64,000 nt of DNA from Sipunculus nudus (lineage: Eukaryota > Annelida > Sipuncula > Golfingiida > Sipunculidae). The notes under the pieces were generated by a model. The model had not been told where the DNA came from and searched no databases. It saw only the letters and a list, made by a program, of their open reading frames with translations. The DNA lies in assembly GCA_026874595.1 (NCBI GenBank), contig CM049321.1, forward strand, positions 6,502,979-6,566,978, in the 5' to 3' direction. The translations under genes were made by a program, and so were the position numbers. Shown here piece by piece: positions 23,700-35,794 of the stretch; the first letter of the stretch is position 1, and each line of letters begins with the position of its first letter.

Positions 23700-24720
23700 T
23701 CCGGCAAGACCGTTTTCTCAAAATTGCCTTCGCCAGGAGGGTATGCGCTCATCTGCGTTCGTGTGTTTGTTTGTGTGTGTTGTTCACAATATAACTTGTA
23801 CACTTATGAATGGAATATGCTGTGGACCCCTTTGTATCGCACGAATTTTCCTCTGCTGCATGGACGCCGTGGTGTTAATGACCTCTACAGCCGCACCCCT
23901 ACTGTTCTTCTGGATCGCCCCCTACTGTTTAATACGTCGTCCGCTGGATAATCAACTGTTATTATTGTCGCTGGCATCGAACTCGCCCTATTGACAATCA
24001 ACTTATTTTTGTCCCTGCCACGAGACTCGCTCTATTGTGAACTCTATTGTGGACTTCAGAACAATTGTATCTATTGACTAAAGTCACTACCTCATTGAAA
24101 TAAAACCACTTTAACCACTTTGACGCATTTTACCGCTTTTCATGAATCCTATAAGAAAGACTCGTCACCGCTCTTCAGCGAGGACTCGGTTTTTAACTTT
24201 CCACGTAAACACGTTAACCCCGGAGAAACGGAGCTTCTTTATTGGTGGGTCGTCCTCCCCCACAAGAACCCATGGACTTTTATTTGTGAAGGAGAAGGAC
24301 TTTTATTTCTGTGGTGTGTTACCATGGACCAGAGAATCTTCAGTTGAACATTTGGACTTCAGTTACGTATTTATTTAGTTGCAGCCACTACAGGAGACTT
24401 TGTTTTAATTCTTCCAATATTTGTTATTGTAAATATTGTATATTAATATAGCACCATTTTTGCACTTAAATTCTTGTTGTGTTAATATGAGAATATGTGT
24501 CTGAGGTTTGTGTTATGGTTCGGCCTGTCAGATTTGCCGTGTGAAAGAAAACCGTAACAAATCTCATTAAATGGTCAGGGCATTTCGGGAATTGGCAGGT
24601 GAAGAACGATTACATTTTGGTGTGGATCCGGAACATGATTCGACTCCAGGCGCGTCATCAAGGATATTTCACAAACGTACAGTCACTTATACACGAATGA
24701 ACCTTGGAATATTGGTGGAA
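23700..24720. mobile_element. SINE-like repeat split by a possible LTR-like insert
   Basis: 23705-23795 and 24575-24715 match the two halves of the repeat that is contiguous at 42740-43000 (GGAGGGTATGC...; GTGTGGATCCGGAACAT; TTCACAAACGTA...GTC). The ~770 bases between them have no counterpart in that copy. They end CCGTAACA, like the solo LTR at 16604, and hold a long-terminal-repeat-like AT-rich tail. The insert borders and TSD are not defined. Frames here (23569-23994) are not accepted as genes. Confidence 0.45.
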
Positions 24721-24899
24721 TAAACACGGTTTGGAGAACACATGGTGGTGGCTTGCTTTCTTCAGAATCCTGATCTCAAGTTAATAATTTACATACACGG
24801 GCTTCGGAAGATTAACTTATCCTCATCACTCACCTTATGTTTCAAAATGTTACATTTTCTAAAATGCGTGATATGGAAATATGTATGTATGTCTATGTT

Positions 24900-25330
24900 G
24901 GAGGATTCGAGTCCGGACTCTTTACTTTGACTGGGACTCGGACTCTTTAGCTAAGGACTCCGGAAATCAGGCCGAGTGGATCTCGAGTCAAGCAGATAGA
25001 AAGCTCTGTGACATATACCATACAGGCATTTATATACATGTGAGAACTACCAAATATATACCAACCTTTAGACCTGCATGAGAGCTGGATGTAATTAAAC
25101 TTTCAACTACAAGGCATGTGTACACTGATAAAAAAATCATTATGGTAATATTAAAATTCCATTTTAAATTTTGTTTATATAAAGAGATTTTTATCAGACT
25201 CGTATTTGGACTCGGGTTCCAAATGACTATGACTCAAAGAAGATGGAATTGGACTGGGAACTCAAGGACATGACTCGGACTCAAGTGGCTTGGAATCGGA
25301 CTCGGACTCGAACTCGCATGGTGTGGACAC
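24900..25330. repeat. GACTCGGACTC-rich dispersed repeat
   Basis: Dense GACTCGGACTC and TCGAGTC words. The strand-reversed counterpart is at 10590-10940. Confidence 0.6.
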
Positions 25331-25360
25331 GAATACATCACTGGTGTGCGTGTATAACGA

Positions 25361-25367
<7 letters not shown>

Positions 25368-25405
<38 letters not shown>
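25368..25405. repeat. (TA)n microsatellite
   Basis: Pure TA tract abutting the small inverted-repeat element at 25407-25550. Confidence 0.95.
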
Positions 25406-25406
<1 letters not shown>

Positions 25407-25409
<3 letters not shown>

Positions 25410-25550
25410 TCTGAAGAAAAACAACACTGTAAATATATATAAACTCTGAAGAAAAACAACACTGAAAAATTCACAACAGTCTCGTTTCACGGGATGCGAC
25501 CCGATCATCAGGGGAATGTGGATTCTACAGCGTTGTTTTTCTTCAGAGTT
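25407..25550. mobile_element. Small inverted-repeat element between two (TA)n tracts
   Basis: It begins AACTCTGAAGAAAAACAAC twice (25407 and 25442) and ends with the inverted copy GTTGTTTTTCTTCAGAGTT (25532-25550). The core, read on the minus strand, is CCTGATGATCGGGTCGCATC then CCGTGAAACGAGAC. A truncated relative is at 63902-63975, also directly beside a TA tract. Confidence 0.7.
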
Positions 25551-25606
25551 ATACCGCTCTTGCCTAGTCTGTAGGCCATAGAGCACTTTACAACGGAGGG
25601 TAACTC

Positions 25607-25612
<6 letters not shown>

Positions 25613-25672
<60 letters not shown>
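25613..25672. repeat. (TA)n microsatellite
   Basis: Pure TA tract of about 60 bases. Confidence 0.95.
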
Positions 25673-25674
<2 letters not shown>

Positions 25675-26107
25675 GAGTGACCTGAAGCGAAGGTGAAAAA
25701 GAGTTTATCTGTGCAACTTGAATAGGGTAAATTCCCTAATTTAAAAAAATGTAAATATATAACACGGGCATGCTGAAAAAGAGCACTCAAAATTTCACCT
25801 CCATTTCTTACAAGTCACATATATCATAAGGAATTGACCTTTCTGACTGATCACATGCATACAGAAGGGTAAAATAATCTGTATTTGCCATATATTACAA
25901 TTACAAGGCCGTACCCAGGGGTTACAGGACGGAGGAACGCCGCCCCTATCGAACTTCACATCAACACTGGTGATAAATATTTCTCTAATTTCAGACAAAA
26001 TTGTATTATTAAAGTAGCTTTCAAAACATGAAAAATAGGTCATATTTACTTCAAATTACAATACTGCATTCTTAACTAGATTAAGGAATCATGGTTGAAT
26101 TATTGAA

Positions 26108-26109
26108 GG

Positions 26110-26189
<80 letters not shown>
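26108..26189. repeat. Compound (TA)n(GA)n microsatellite
   Basis: A TA tract passes directly into an AG tract of about 35 bases. Confidence 0.95.
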
Positions 26190-28130
26190 CAGGTAAGAAT
26201 ATCCAGTCTGGTTATTTGTACTGATAATGAAACTTTAATACATAGCCAATGAAAATCAAACCCGTGAACTTCCGGTTGGCGGTTGTTTGCTTTGCTATTA
26301 AGCGTGTTCCAAAAACGTGTGCAAATAGACAGATATGTTGAGGGATCATTTGTAGCTCAAAAGGGCAATCGACCGGCAAACAGAAGGTCATGGGGTCTCC
26401 TGCAAATTGAAGTGAGTCACTCACATACGCTTCACGGTTAACGTCTTGCACCTTGCATAAACTTATGACAGAACGTGTATAAATATTCGATATACTATAA
26501 TAACGCTAGAATTAATTTCACTTTGCAAAATGGTCTGTCATATATCGGTTCAGTATAAGCGTAGCATACTGTCGATGGTATTGAATTTTCCATTCTGTTG
26601 TCGCGCTGAACAGGGAAACGTTCAAAATTCTATTCACTATATCGCTATAAAAATATTGCGAAGAGGCAATTGAGCACGTTTATGTGATTTTTATAGTCTT
26701 GTTTGTGAATTCGGACACCTTCAACTTTGTTTACAGGAACACAAACCAAAATGTCCATATCAACGTATCGGATTTCTGTTTTGCGAAGAATGCGTCATTT
26801 ACATAACAACTTCTTGCTAATTTATCCTGTGTAAATGGTCAATTAAAATTGATTAAGGTAGCAAAACAGTACACACTATCTCCATTTCACTGTAATAGAA
26901 AATAACGTTTATGCGTAAACAGTTGGGTAACTCTTCTCATTTAATTAGTTTCAAGGGTCGTTCCGTCTGGCATAACTAGTTCCATAAAGCTGGGCATGCA
27001 TAAATGGCCGAATTTCATGTTTAACATTTAAATGTAGATATAAACAGCGTTCAGAGAAGATAACAGAACAGAAAATCAACTCTGAACAATCATAACAATG
27101 ACGAGAAGCACGGGTGTTGCCGCCGGGGGCCATGCCACTCCCCCCCCCCCCCAAAAAAGTCCTTGCATTTTGTATTCAGGAAACAAACCTACGGATTACT
27201 AAATATCTGTTTATAATTATATTGTATGATATAAATTAAAATAAGGAAAATATCAGTCATGTTTTCTTCTAGTTACATTATAGTACACTTTCTCCTGAAT
27301 GTAACAATTTATACATGGAATGATATCTTGGTAACTTTATTATCAACTTGTCACAGGAAAACTAATAAACCGAAGATAATGGAATAATATATTCAAAATT
27401 TATGATTAGTAAATGAATATTTTCTCTGGTTTTGAGTCTTTGAATATATATATATACTAGGTTTCTTTGATCTTACGCCCGGGCGTTTTTTTTTTCAAAC
27501 TCTGGTTTGACAAGCCGTCTTAACAAGATATCCTCTATTTAAGGCCGACAATAAAAAAATCTCAGACTTGGCAGAAAAAAAACGCCAAAATAACACGTCG
27601 AAACAATAAACTCGCCGCTCACTACTTGGATCGCAACTGAAAACGTCGCCCGGTAAACTGATTGTGTTTACGAAATATCATAAGATGCCATAGGAATATG
27701 GGACACGCGCAATTTCCACAACCGTGTATCATAAGGAGAATTGACGGGGAATAAGAGGGAGGGTTTTTGTCCATAAGAACCTCTCCGCGCGGGTGCCTCT
27801 GAACCACGTACCAAGGTGTTTCACGTGGCTGTTCCATTTATTTTACAGCGCAAGAGTTGGTGACATTGTTTCCAACGAACAACGGGTAGCTCTTCCTTTA
27901 ACTGTACAACTGGTAACATTGATTTCATCGGAACACCTTTCGTTGTTTCCTATAACGGCACCTTATAATTGTTTATAGAGAGTCAAAATGGGTTCCGACA
28001 AGGTTACAGTACTGTTGATAACGCTTTAATTTTGTATGGAATTGCTTAAAAATACCTAGGAAACGGAGGGACGCCTTTATTTCTTATTGCTTATAGCTTC
28101 AGTATTTAGGTAATACAGTCGTGTAATACC
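26190..28130. other. No recognisable gene
   Basis: AT-rich sequence with a poly-C run (27140-27152) and a palindrome ACGCCCGGGCGT (about 27475). The minus-strand frame 27622-27837 (PWYVVQRHPRGEVLMDKNPP) is coding-like in composition but has no supporting splice sites or homology that I can name. Confidence 0.5.
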
Positions 28131-28200
28131 TAATGTGGGCACCCTAGGGACTACACCTAAGTGCCCACTTTATAGAGGTGCCCACTATATGGAGGTAACG
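28130..28200. repeat. GTGCCCAC repeat, copy 1
   Basis: AGTGCCCACTTTATAGAGGT is followed by GCCCACTATATGGAGGT. The same 20-base word is found again at 28962-28981 followed by GCCCACTAGGAGAGG, so the two segments are related direct repeats about 820 bases apart. Confidence 0.7.
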
Positions 28201-28423
28201 GCCAGCACATGAGTGCTGCCTCCTAGTATGATATATTGCTAAAATTACTCATGTTTTGAGTTTATTAAATTAACTAATTTTATGTATCATCTCTCTTTAT
28301 TTAATGATAAGTTTTTGAGTGAAATTTATTTCTAGTTATCAAGACATTTGTTAGAAAATATGTATTTTATTACACAAACGTATGGACAAAAAATGAGCAC
28401 AATAAAAAAGGAAGCTGTGAATT

Positions 28424-28425
28424 TT

Positions 28426-28461
<36 letters not shown>
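28424..28461. repeat. (CA)n(TA)n microsatellite
   Basis: Short CA tract followed by a TA tract. Confidence 0.9.
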
Positions 28462-28462
<1 letters not shown>

Positions 28463-29479
28463 CATATTCATTTTTTTTATATTTTATAAGCACAAAATGG
28501 CAAAGCAGCATGTGGTATTTAGCATTAGCATTGCAAGTAATAATTCCTAATAATATATTCTTTCAAATCTAGTCAATTTCTGATAAAAATAATACACAAA
28601 TAAAAAAGCAAAGACAGTACGTCACTAATCTAAATACTATCATCTTAAGAAAACATTCTATATCAAGGTGACAAGTAAGTAAAACAAAAACATTAATCCA
28701 GTCACTGGAAGTCCATTAAACATTTGAAATGTGTGATACACCTTGAATGAATGTGTTAAATTGTCACAATTCTTATTTCTTGGTGAAAATGTCTGTGATT
28801 GTACATTGTTTGGAGCAATGTGCACGTTGTAGCTTTGCATTTGCTATTAGAGAGTCCAGATTGAACACCATTTCAACAGTATGAATCGTTATGTAACAAC
28901 TGTTAAATAAACCCTGCCCTAGTCTAGTGGGCGTGTTTTCTGACTACCAGTGACTGCTCAAAAGTGCCCACTTTATAGAGGTGCCCACTAGGAGAGGTTC
29001 CACTGTACTTTCTCAGCAAGACTGTCATGGAAACATGAGCTCTGTCAGATAAGCCAAAATTCAAATATGATAACAGCAATGCTAAAAAATATTGATATAA
29101 AATGTGGCATACTGCCGGTTTGTGAAAAACTCAAGCTTTTTGATAAAGTTATTATATGGGTCGCAACTTTGTAGATAATATATGAAAGACGAGATCAAAT
29201 TGTAACCGTACAATATCGATCTCCAATATCGTCATCATAATTTTTTTAAAGTTTTAAGGGTTGGGGGTAACCACGTCAAATTTGGAGTCCTTGGAGAGTG
29301 CATAAGATACCGTTTTCGGTAAAATATATTAGTCGTAGTAATGGATACTGGTGTAAACGTTTTTATATGGAAGAAAGTAGATCTTTACTTAACATACAGA
29401 ATGTTAAAGCAACTTGATGATATTGGGAATATAACTGGGGCTTCATGTATTAAACTACAGTTGAATAAATAGAGTTTCG

Positions 29480-29770
29480 GCTCAATTTGGTTATCTCAAA
29501 CTACTGGAGATAAAAAATATTTTATGGCTATAGTAGGAGCAAAGATTGGAGGGTTGTGCCTTACATGTATGGAATGCAGAAATTGAGCGAAAAAGTATAT
29601 TGCAAATTTATAACTTTAAAATCGCTTTTAGAAACAAAGAACTATTTGGAGTACTTATCACCAAATTTAAGAACTGTTTTGGCAGAATTTAGACTAAGTG
29701 ACTATTCAATAGAAATGGAAATTGGCAGACATAAAAGGTACACCGTACTGAAAGTTATTCTTCCCAGTTG
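29480..29770 (+). pseudogene. Probable LINE 3'-coding fragment
   Basis: A frame containing LRTVLAEFRLSDYSIEMEIG followed by RHKR resembles the C-terminal part of LINE-type polyproteins, where a basic R.S.H.L.IE.GR.K motif precedes a zinc knuckle. The fragment is short and upstream frames are broken. It is followed directly by the dispersed repeat at 29765. Confidence 0.45.
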
Positions 29771-30010
29771 ACTGGCCCAGTCGATGCAATTTTAAAACAT
29801 GATTTCTCCCACTAATAGAGCCATAACACTTCATTTGCTGTGTCGCAAAGCTTTGAACGGGTACTGCCACCTCGTGGCAAATTATATAACCAAAAGCAGG
29901 GCTCTCTTCCGACAATTTAGTGATAGGAACTGGCAGTGTGTTACGTCAATCGGTAGATGGGATCACGTTTTAGTATAAGCATTTAACAAGTAAACACAAA
30001 AACTAAAGCC
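29765..30010. repeat. Dispersed repeat, copy 2 (GGTACTGCCACCTCGTGG family)
   Basis: Same order of words as 22762-23060: AGAGCCATAACACTT, GGTACTGCCACCTCGTGGCA, then TGTTACGTCAATCGGTAGATG. Same orientation. Confidence 0.65.
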
Positions 30011-30354
30011 AAGACAGGGCTAGACAAGATGGAAATACTGTTTGTAAGTTTTAAGATTATCTAGGAAAATAGGCATTTGGTAACATGTCGGACACATTTA
30101 AAGGCACTACAGAAATAAACACAAGGGGCGCGATTTGGCTTGACAACAGTGACAGCGCTGGTCTCAGTGTTATTCTTCTCACTGCTGACATTGTATTTTT
30201 GTAGCGTTTATATATCACGAAAGAAAAATATTATAGGGGGATTAAACCTATTATCAACGCAAATACATACCGAAATGCATACAACAGTCTCCGGTCAATT
30301 TGACCGGTCAATGCACATATTTGTGTCCCTTGGTCTTCAAGTGTGAGGGATGAC

Positions 30355-30725
30355 TCGCAACCTTTTTTTAACACACAGTCACACACACAGACACACACAC
30401 ACACTCATATATATGTGCATATATATGCATATGTATATATACCATTTTATTGTTTATGTGACATTTCCAATATATTATAATTAAGTATAATATTTTAGAA
30501 AATAATGTATTATGATTCAAGTATATGTTAATTCTAAAGCAGGTTAAGATATAATATATTTCATCTTAAACTCAGGAATGGAACTTAAGTCTTTAATTTT
30601 AATTATTGATATATTTCATTTCAAATATATTAATATAATTCTCGTCGACCACCCCCCCCCCTCTTTCTTAATAGTCGGGGAAATATACCTCCCACCCCAC
30701 CCCTATATTGACGCCCCTGAATACA
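30355..30725. mobile_element. Poly-G/microsatellite element family, copy
   Basis: Order of parts: CA and TA microsatellite, AATGGAACTTAAGTCTTTAA, ATATTTCATTTCAAATATAT, a homopolymer C run, and a TTGACGCCCCTGA end. The same series is at 40995-41400, 43712-44115, 50690-51115 and, reversed, 54830-55285. Confidence 0.6.
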
Positions 30726-31442
30726 TATTTTATAGTGACGGGGGAAGACATCTGGCGCTTATTTTTCTGAGACATTGTGTTGCCCCGCAAAGGTGGAATG
30801 AAATGATCGGTATTCTCCCGGGATGTTGTTGTTATTCCTTAATTCCTCCATTTATATGAAGATTTCGAAAGAATAAGCAATTTTTCATATTCTCTTCCAT
30901 AAATAATGATAAATCTCAGTCCTCTAATGAGATTGGAATTCTTATTTATGGTAGCATGAAAATCATTTCGTACCATCAACAGATTCTCATTTTTCCCGAG
31001 AATATTCAGGATTCTCCAAGATTCTCATTCTCCCCTCGGCATAGAAAAATACAACTCTATTTGCCGATGATCGGAACACTTGATTAAAAGGTTAGCAGTT
31101 ATAACATTTCCTTAAAATAAGCATAATAACATTAAATATACCCATACGGAACGATTTGAGTTACAGCGTACCTGTAAGCCATGAGGAACTCTCACGAATA
31201 ACGAAAATGTTTGCATTCTCACGGAGCCATATGATAAAAAAGGAACTCGGAGACTCTCCATTGACTGAGCGCCGAAATGGTACTAGTACGGCACTCGAAT
31301 GTGTCGGTGGAAGCAATAACATCAACAAGTCTATCATATGCGTTATTTGGCCTATAAAACCAACTTCAAGGCACCAGCGTTCTAACAGGAGGTCGGCATA
31401 CTTAATATGCATTGTACACAAGAGGACATATCTAAGCAATAA

Positions 31443-31565
31443 ACATCATTGATTTGGCGAGAAACGAACGTCGCGCCCGGGCATTCTATCGGAAAAGCGG
31501 TGTACATCATTGATTTGGCGAGAAACGAACGTCGCGGTCCGGGCATTCTATCGGAAAAGCGGTGT
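31443..31565. repeat. ~61-bp tandem duplication
   Basis: The segment 31443-31503 is repeated at 31504-31565 with one small change (CGCGCCC versus CGCGGTCC). Region 31,570-32,680 shows no gene. Confidence 0.92.
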
Positions 31566-32691
31566 ACGTATCTTCTGCTGAAGATAAGGGGACCATATTT
31601 ACCAATAATATTGAAGTAATAAACACTTAAGGTGCGTGACTTGAGGCTATTAGAGCGAATCCGCTTTCTGATGATACAGAAACACTCTCGTGAGCGCGAT
31701 CGCCCAAATGTTATTAACTAACATTTCGGGCTTTTGATGGATTCAGTTTGGTTACGATGCAATACCAGGCATCATACGACACAGACTAATGACACACAAT
31801 ATGTTTTTGTTTCACATTGTGACTTCCTGTACACAATTAGGGTATAATGCATGTATAGCCATTCAAGAGCGCGCAAGCTATATTGAGCAATGACCTTCAC
31901 AATTCTGCGGCGCACATACAGTTAACAAATATTGGAGTTGGCTTATTGTTCGCGGAGGCTTAATATTCGAGATTTTCGCAACTCATATAATCAAAACACA
32001 AAATATAGAGATAAAATATCATGAGTTAAACCATATTTTTTATTTGGTTTCATTGGGTAGAGGATTGTCTGAAATGCGAACCAGAAATAACATTAAGACA
32101 AACCACAAGGGTAATCTGAAATTGATATCAGTTCACGGAGGGTAGTCTGAAATGAAGGGGAGGGTAACCTTACGTCTCTACACGGGTTCAACACGTGAAT
32201 AAATGGTTCAGGGGTTGTTGAGTCCTTATTCCTCCAGGTTTTCATATTTTCCTATTTATTAGGAACTCCCCTAAATTGCTTAGGCATTGAATTTAAGAAT
32301 ATTCATCATTATCTTACGTTAGGATTATAAAATAACTTCATTACTCCGAATTTTATTAATAATTAATTGCCATGAAACGCAGTTGAAACTTTACATATTT
32401 AATTCGATAGTAAGAATGTGACTTTCTTCGCAGTTGGAGAGAGACTGACTTAAAATCTGATAACTGGTGGTGCGTCAGCTCGCTCATATCATTGTATCAA
32501 GGCATTAGAACCAGTTAACAGCCACCAGGCCATTAAATTGGGCTATGCATTTCCTTGACGGAAAAAGATGTGTAGGAGTGTTGAAGGTAATCGATACTAA
32601 AGATGTGCGGATGTTGAACCCATTCTAATTTGCATGCGAAAATTGTCCAACATGCCCCGCCTTCATATTGCCACGTCCGTCCTTAGAACGA

Positions 32692-32698
32692 TATATAA
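32692..32698 (+). promoter_or_regulatory. TATA box of the VWD gene
   Basis: TATATAA, about 30 bases upstream of an Inr-like TCATTG (about 32717). A short 5'UTR exon with a good donor follows, and then the first coding exon. The transcription start is inferred from spacing. Confidence 0.6.
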
Positions 32699-32721
32699 GC
32701 CCCTGTAAGTGTCTGAATCAT

Positions 32722-32757
32722 TGCAGTGCAGGAGGTAGAGAAGGTGTCACCTATAAG
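32722..32757 (+). other. 5'UTR exon of the VWD gene
   Basis: Non-coding exon, start inferred about 30 bases past the TATA box, ending CTATAAG/GTAAATG. It has no ATG. Confidence 0.5.
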
Positions 32758-33818
32758 GTAAATGAAAGTTCATTTTCAGCATGTTCATATCAAAACCTTG
32801 CAGGGTATGTCTTAACAAAATTTAGAACTACACAAACTTGTAATTAGGCGTTAGCAGGTCAGCATAGTATGATACCTTTATAGGGCTCACCTACGAAAAC
32901 TGAAGTAAGATGTACTTTCTGTTGTCAGTATAGAGTTAATACAATTAAATTTGTCCTAAAGTTAAGATTCTGTCACACCATCCGTGAAATTGATAAACAA
33001 GCTGTATTTTTAAAGAAAAATACGATCGTATCATGGTCAAACACCACTTAGTTCTATATATAGTGAGGCGACGTTTCGTTGACATAGGCGGCTAGGCCAA
33101 GGGGGTGACGCAAGGGGGCCATGCCCCCCCCCCTATCCAACCGCCGAAACTCACCTGACTTTGCATATAAATTTTGTGTAAAATTTCTAAACACTGGATA
33201 TTCATGCATGAAAGTAATTTTAAAATCATGAAAATAGCATTGATTTTTACATCAAGTTTCCTTATCGAACACTTCCACATGCAGGTAACAATGCGTAAAA
33301 CTAAAAATCTCTAGGTAATGGAAATGCATACCCAATAAATGATTTATAATTGACCTTTTTTCTCTTGTTAATGTCATAATATTCCGTTCAAGGCTGCGTG
33401 AGTTTTCTCGTGAACAACCACACAAACACATACACATACACACAGACACCGACGGTTATCAGCGCGTATCCTGCCGGATAAGGCAATAATCTATACCATT
33501 ATGTGGTAATCTTGATTACCATTAAAAAGATTCAAATGTTCTGTCCCAATGTTTCGGCGCTTTCATTTTCATACAGCAACTGACCGGTTTTAGAGGATCG
33601 TTTGATGGTCAACTTTACGGAGTTTTGATGTCTCAAACAACAATTTGTTCACTTACTAGATTATGCTCTGGCGTATGAAGGTTACAAGCTTTACCCTAAC
33701 AAACTCCCACGTATAATCAAAAAGATTACAATGCCGATAATTCGATGCAGAGTCGCCATATAATTCAACATTTACCTAGATATCACTCAAGTCATAATGA
33801 AACTTTTTTTCATTGTAG

Positions 33819-33878
33819 CAGCTACAGGTGTCACCATGGGGACCAAGGAAGTACTTCTGCTGCTGTCCGTACTTTTCG
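33819..33878 (+). CDS. VWD gene exon 2: start codon and signal peptide
   Basis: Acceptor TTTCATTGTAG. The ATG at 33836 has a good context (CACCATGG) and opens MGTKEVLLLLSVLF, the hydrophobic core of a signal peptide. Donor TTCG/GTAAGA leaves phase 1. Bases 33819-33835 are 5'UTR. Confidence 0.85.
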
Positions 33879-34044
33879 GTAAGAATGCTTTTTTTAAGTT
33901 CTTATTGCCTTACAGTGACTGCAATTCATCCTCCTAATTTTGGAACAAAAATCCCACAGTGATGACGGAAGGGTTTTATGTAAAGTTCATATTAAGAAAT
34001 GTAGTTACACCTTTATGAGATAATCCTTGTTTGGATCTCGCAAA

Positions 34045-34110
<66 letters not shown>

Positions 34111-35744
34111 ACTGTTCAGCAAGTTAGAGTTATAACACGGAGTCATTATTCGGACCAGCTTCTGTAGCCTTCGGATAAAGCACAGGACTTCAAGCTGGGA
34201 AGTCAGCCTAGGAGCGGTGAGAGTTTTCTAAGAGTCCCTAAGAGTGAGCTTGATTGGAAGACTGTACCCCACTATCGTGTTTCACTCGTAAGCGAGTGCG
34301 CCTTTCTTTTATTCTTATATGTCATGATCCAGCCATGGGGAAGATTTCATCTCCAGCACCCCCAGATACGATACTCAGAGCCTGGTTGACACCAGGATAA
34401 TCACTAGTTGACACCAGGATAATCATGCGTTTCCACTCTGTCACGTGATCTCAAACATAAGACTCACTCTAATATCTTAACGACTCCTAATTTCTGGATT
34501 ATTCTTTGCCCCGTGCATATAAAACCTGAAATCCAGCAGGCTTAATGGGACATAATCAGTAACAATAGTATGCCTGTTCTTTCACACTATCAGTTCACTT
34601 TTGCTTTACGCAAAGGTTTCCAGGCAATAACAAAAAAAAAAAAATCCCAACACATACGGTTTCAGCACTCCCGCTTGAGCTGTTCAACACTTTGTTATGC
34701 GCCTACGGTCCACGTTCGGTGTTTGCAAAAACAAGGCCAGAGGTCCGATTTTGCGCATGCGCGACGTATCCAAAACAGAGAGTAGTTTGAACAAGTCCAT
34801 AGATCGACTTTCATGTCATTTGATATATCTCTGCTTAATGGACATTAAGGTCCTTGGGCCAATTCATTGTAAATTCATTGTAGAACCGGTCGCAACAGAT
34901 TTGTGCTATAGGTCCAGGGGGCTGAGCAGAAAAGAAGCTCGTAGCAGGGTGTGGGTCCGTGTATCGGGTGTCTGAGCCGATGTTTCATGTAGCGGCAACT
35001 GGCATAACATATTTTTTTTGGTTCAAATCAGTCAGGGCATCTCCAGATTGACATGTGTTGTGACCCGGGTGTTGCACGGAGCTCTATGTGCTTTGTTTAT
35101 GTTGAAGCCTGTGATCGCGCCCGGTACACTTTTTAACTGTCTACTTGGTAAGCAAACAGTTTCAAGGCGGAAATTTTGGCAGGTACCGAATAATTTACGA
35201 GAGACGACGTTATTTTTGTGTCAATTCAATATGCTTTTTCTGTGTGATATGGCCCCTTTAATGATATAATATAACATTGTTATCATATGAATTTCCCAAC
35301 TGTAGACAGCACCTTCATTAGACCATTAACCTGCTTGTTAAAAAAAATGATCGTTCTGGATGAACGTTGGAGATGATTGGTGGTTGGAGCATCTCTTGAT
35401 GCCTGTAAAAAGTAACCGCGGGACAATTACTAAAGAGCCCAGTGCTTCATAACGAATGCGGGGCTCTTCGGGGAGAGAACGTGTTCAGTAAAGTACATTT
35501 AAACCTCCCCTCCAAACATTTGCTTTTATAAAAGAATAACTCATCTAATGTATATCTAAAGGCTAATGTATCCTTACAACGTTGGACTACTGTTAAGTTG
35601 ACGATACTTATTACTTTAAACTCGAAAGGTAGCATTCATGCCCCAAAAATGTTACAATTGCAAATATTAGGCCACATCAAGTTTATGAATTCAAAATATA
35701 TAGGGTTTACTTTGTTAGTATATGTATTTGTGGAATTTACCCTC

Positions 35745-35794
<50 letters not shown>

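Noticed and set aside
23569-23994. 141-codon Cys-rich frame
   Set aside because: It spans a dispersed repeat and an overlapping frame in the same strand; composition and context point to repeat DNA.
31156-31452. 98-codon plus and 92-codon minus overlapping frames
   Set aside because: Both strands are open over the same bases, there is no domain, and splice sites are absent, so chance is the best explanation.
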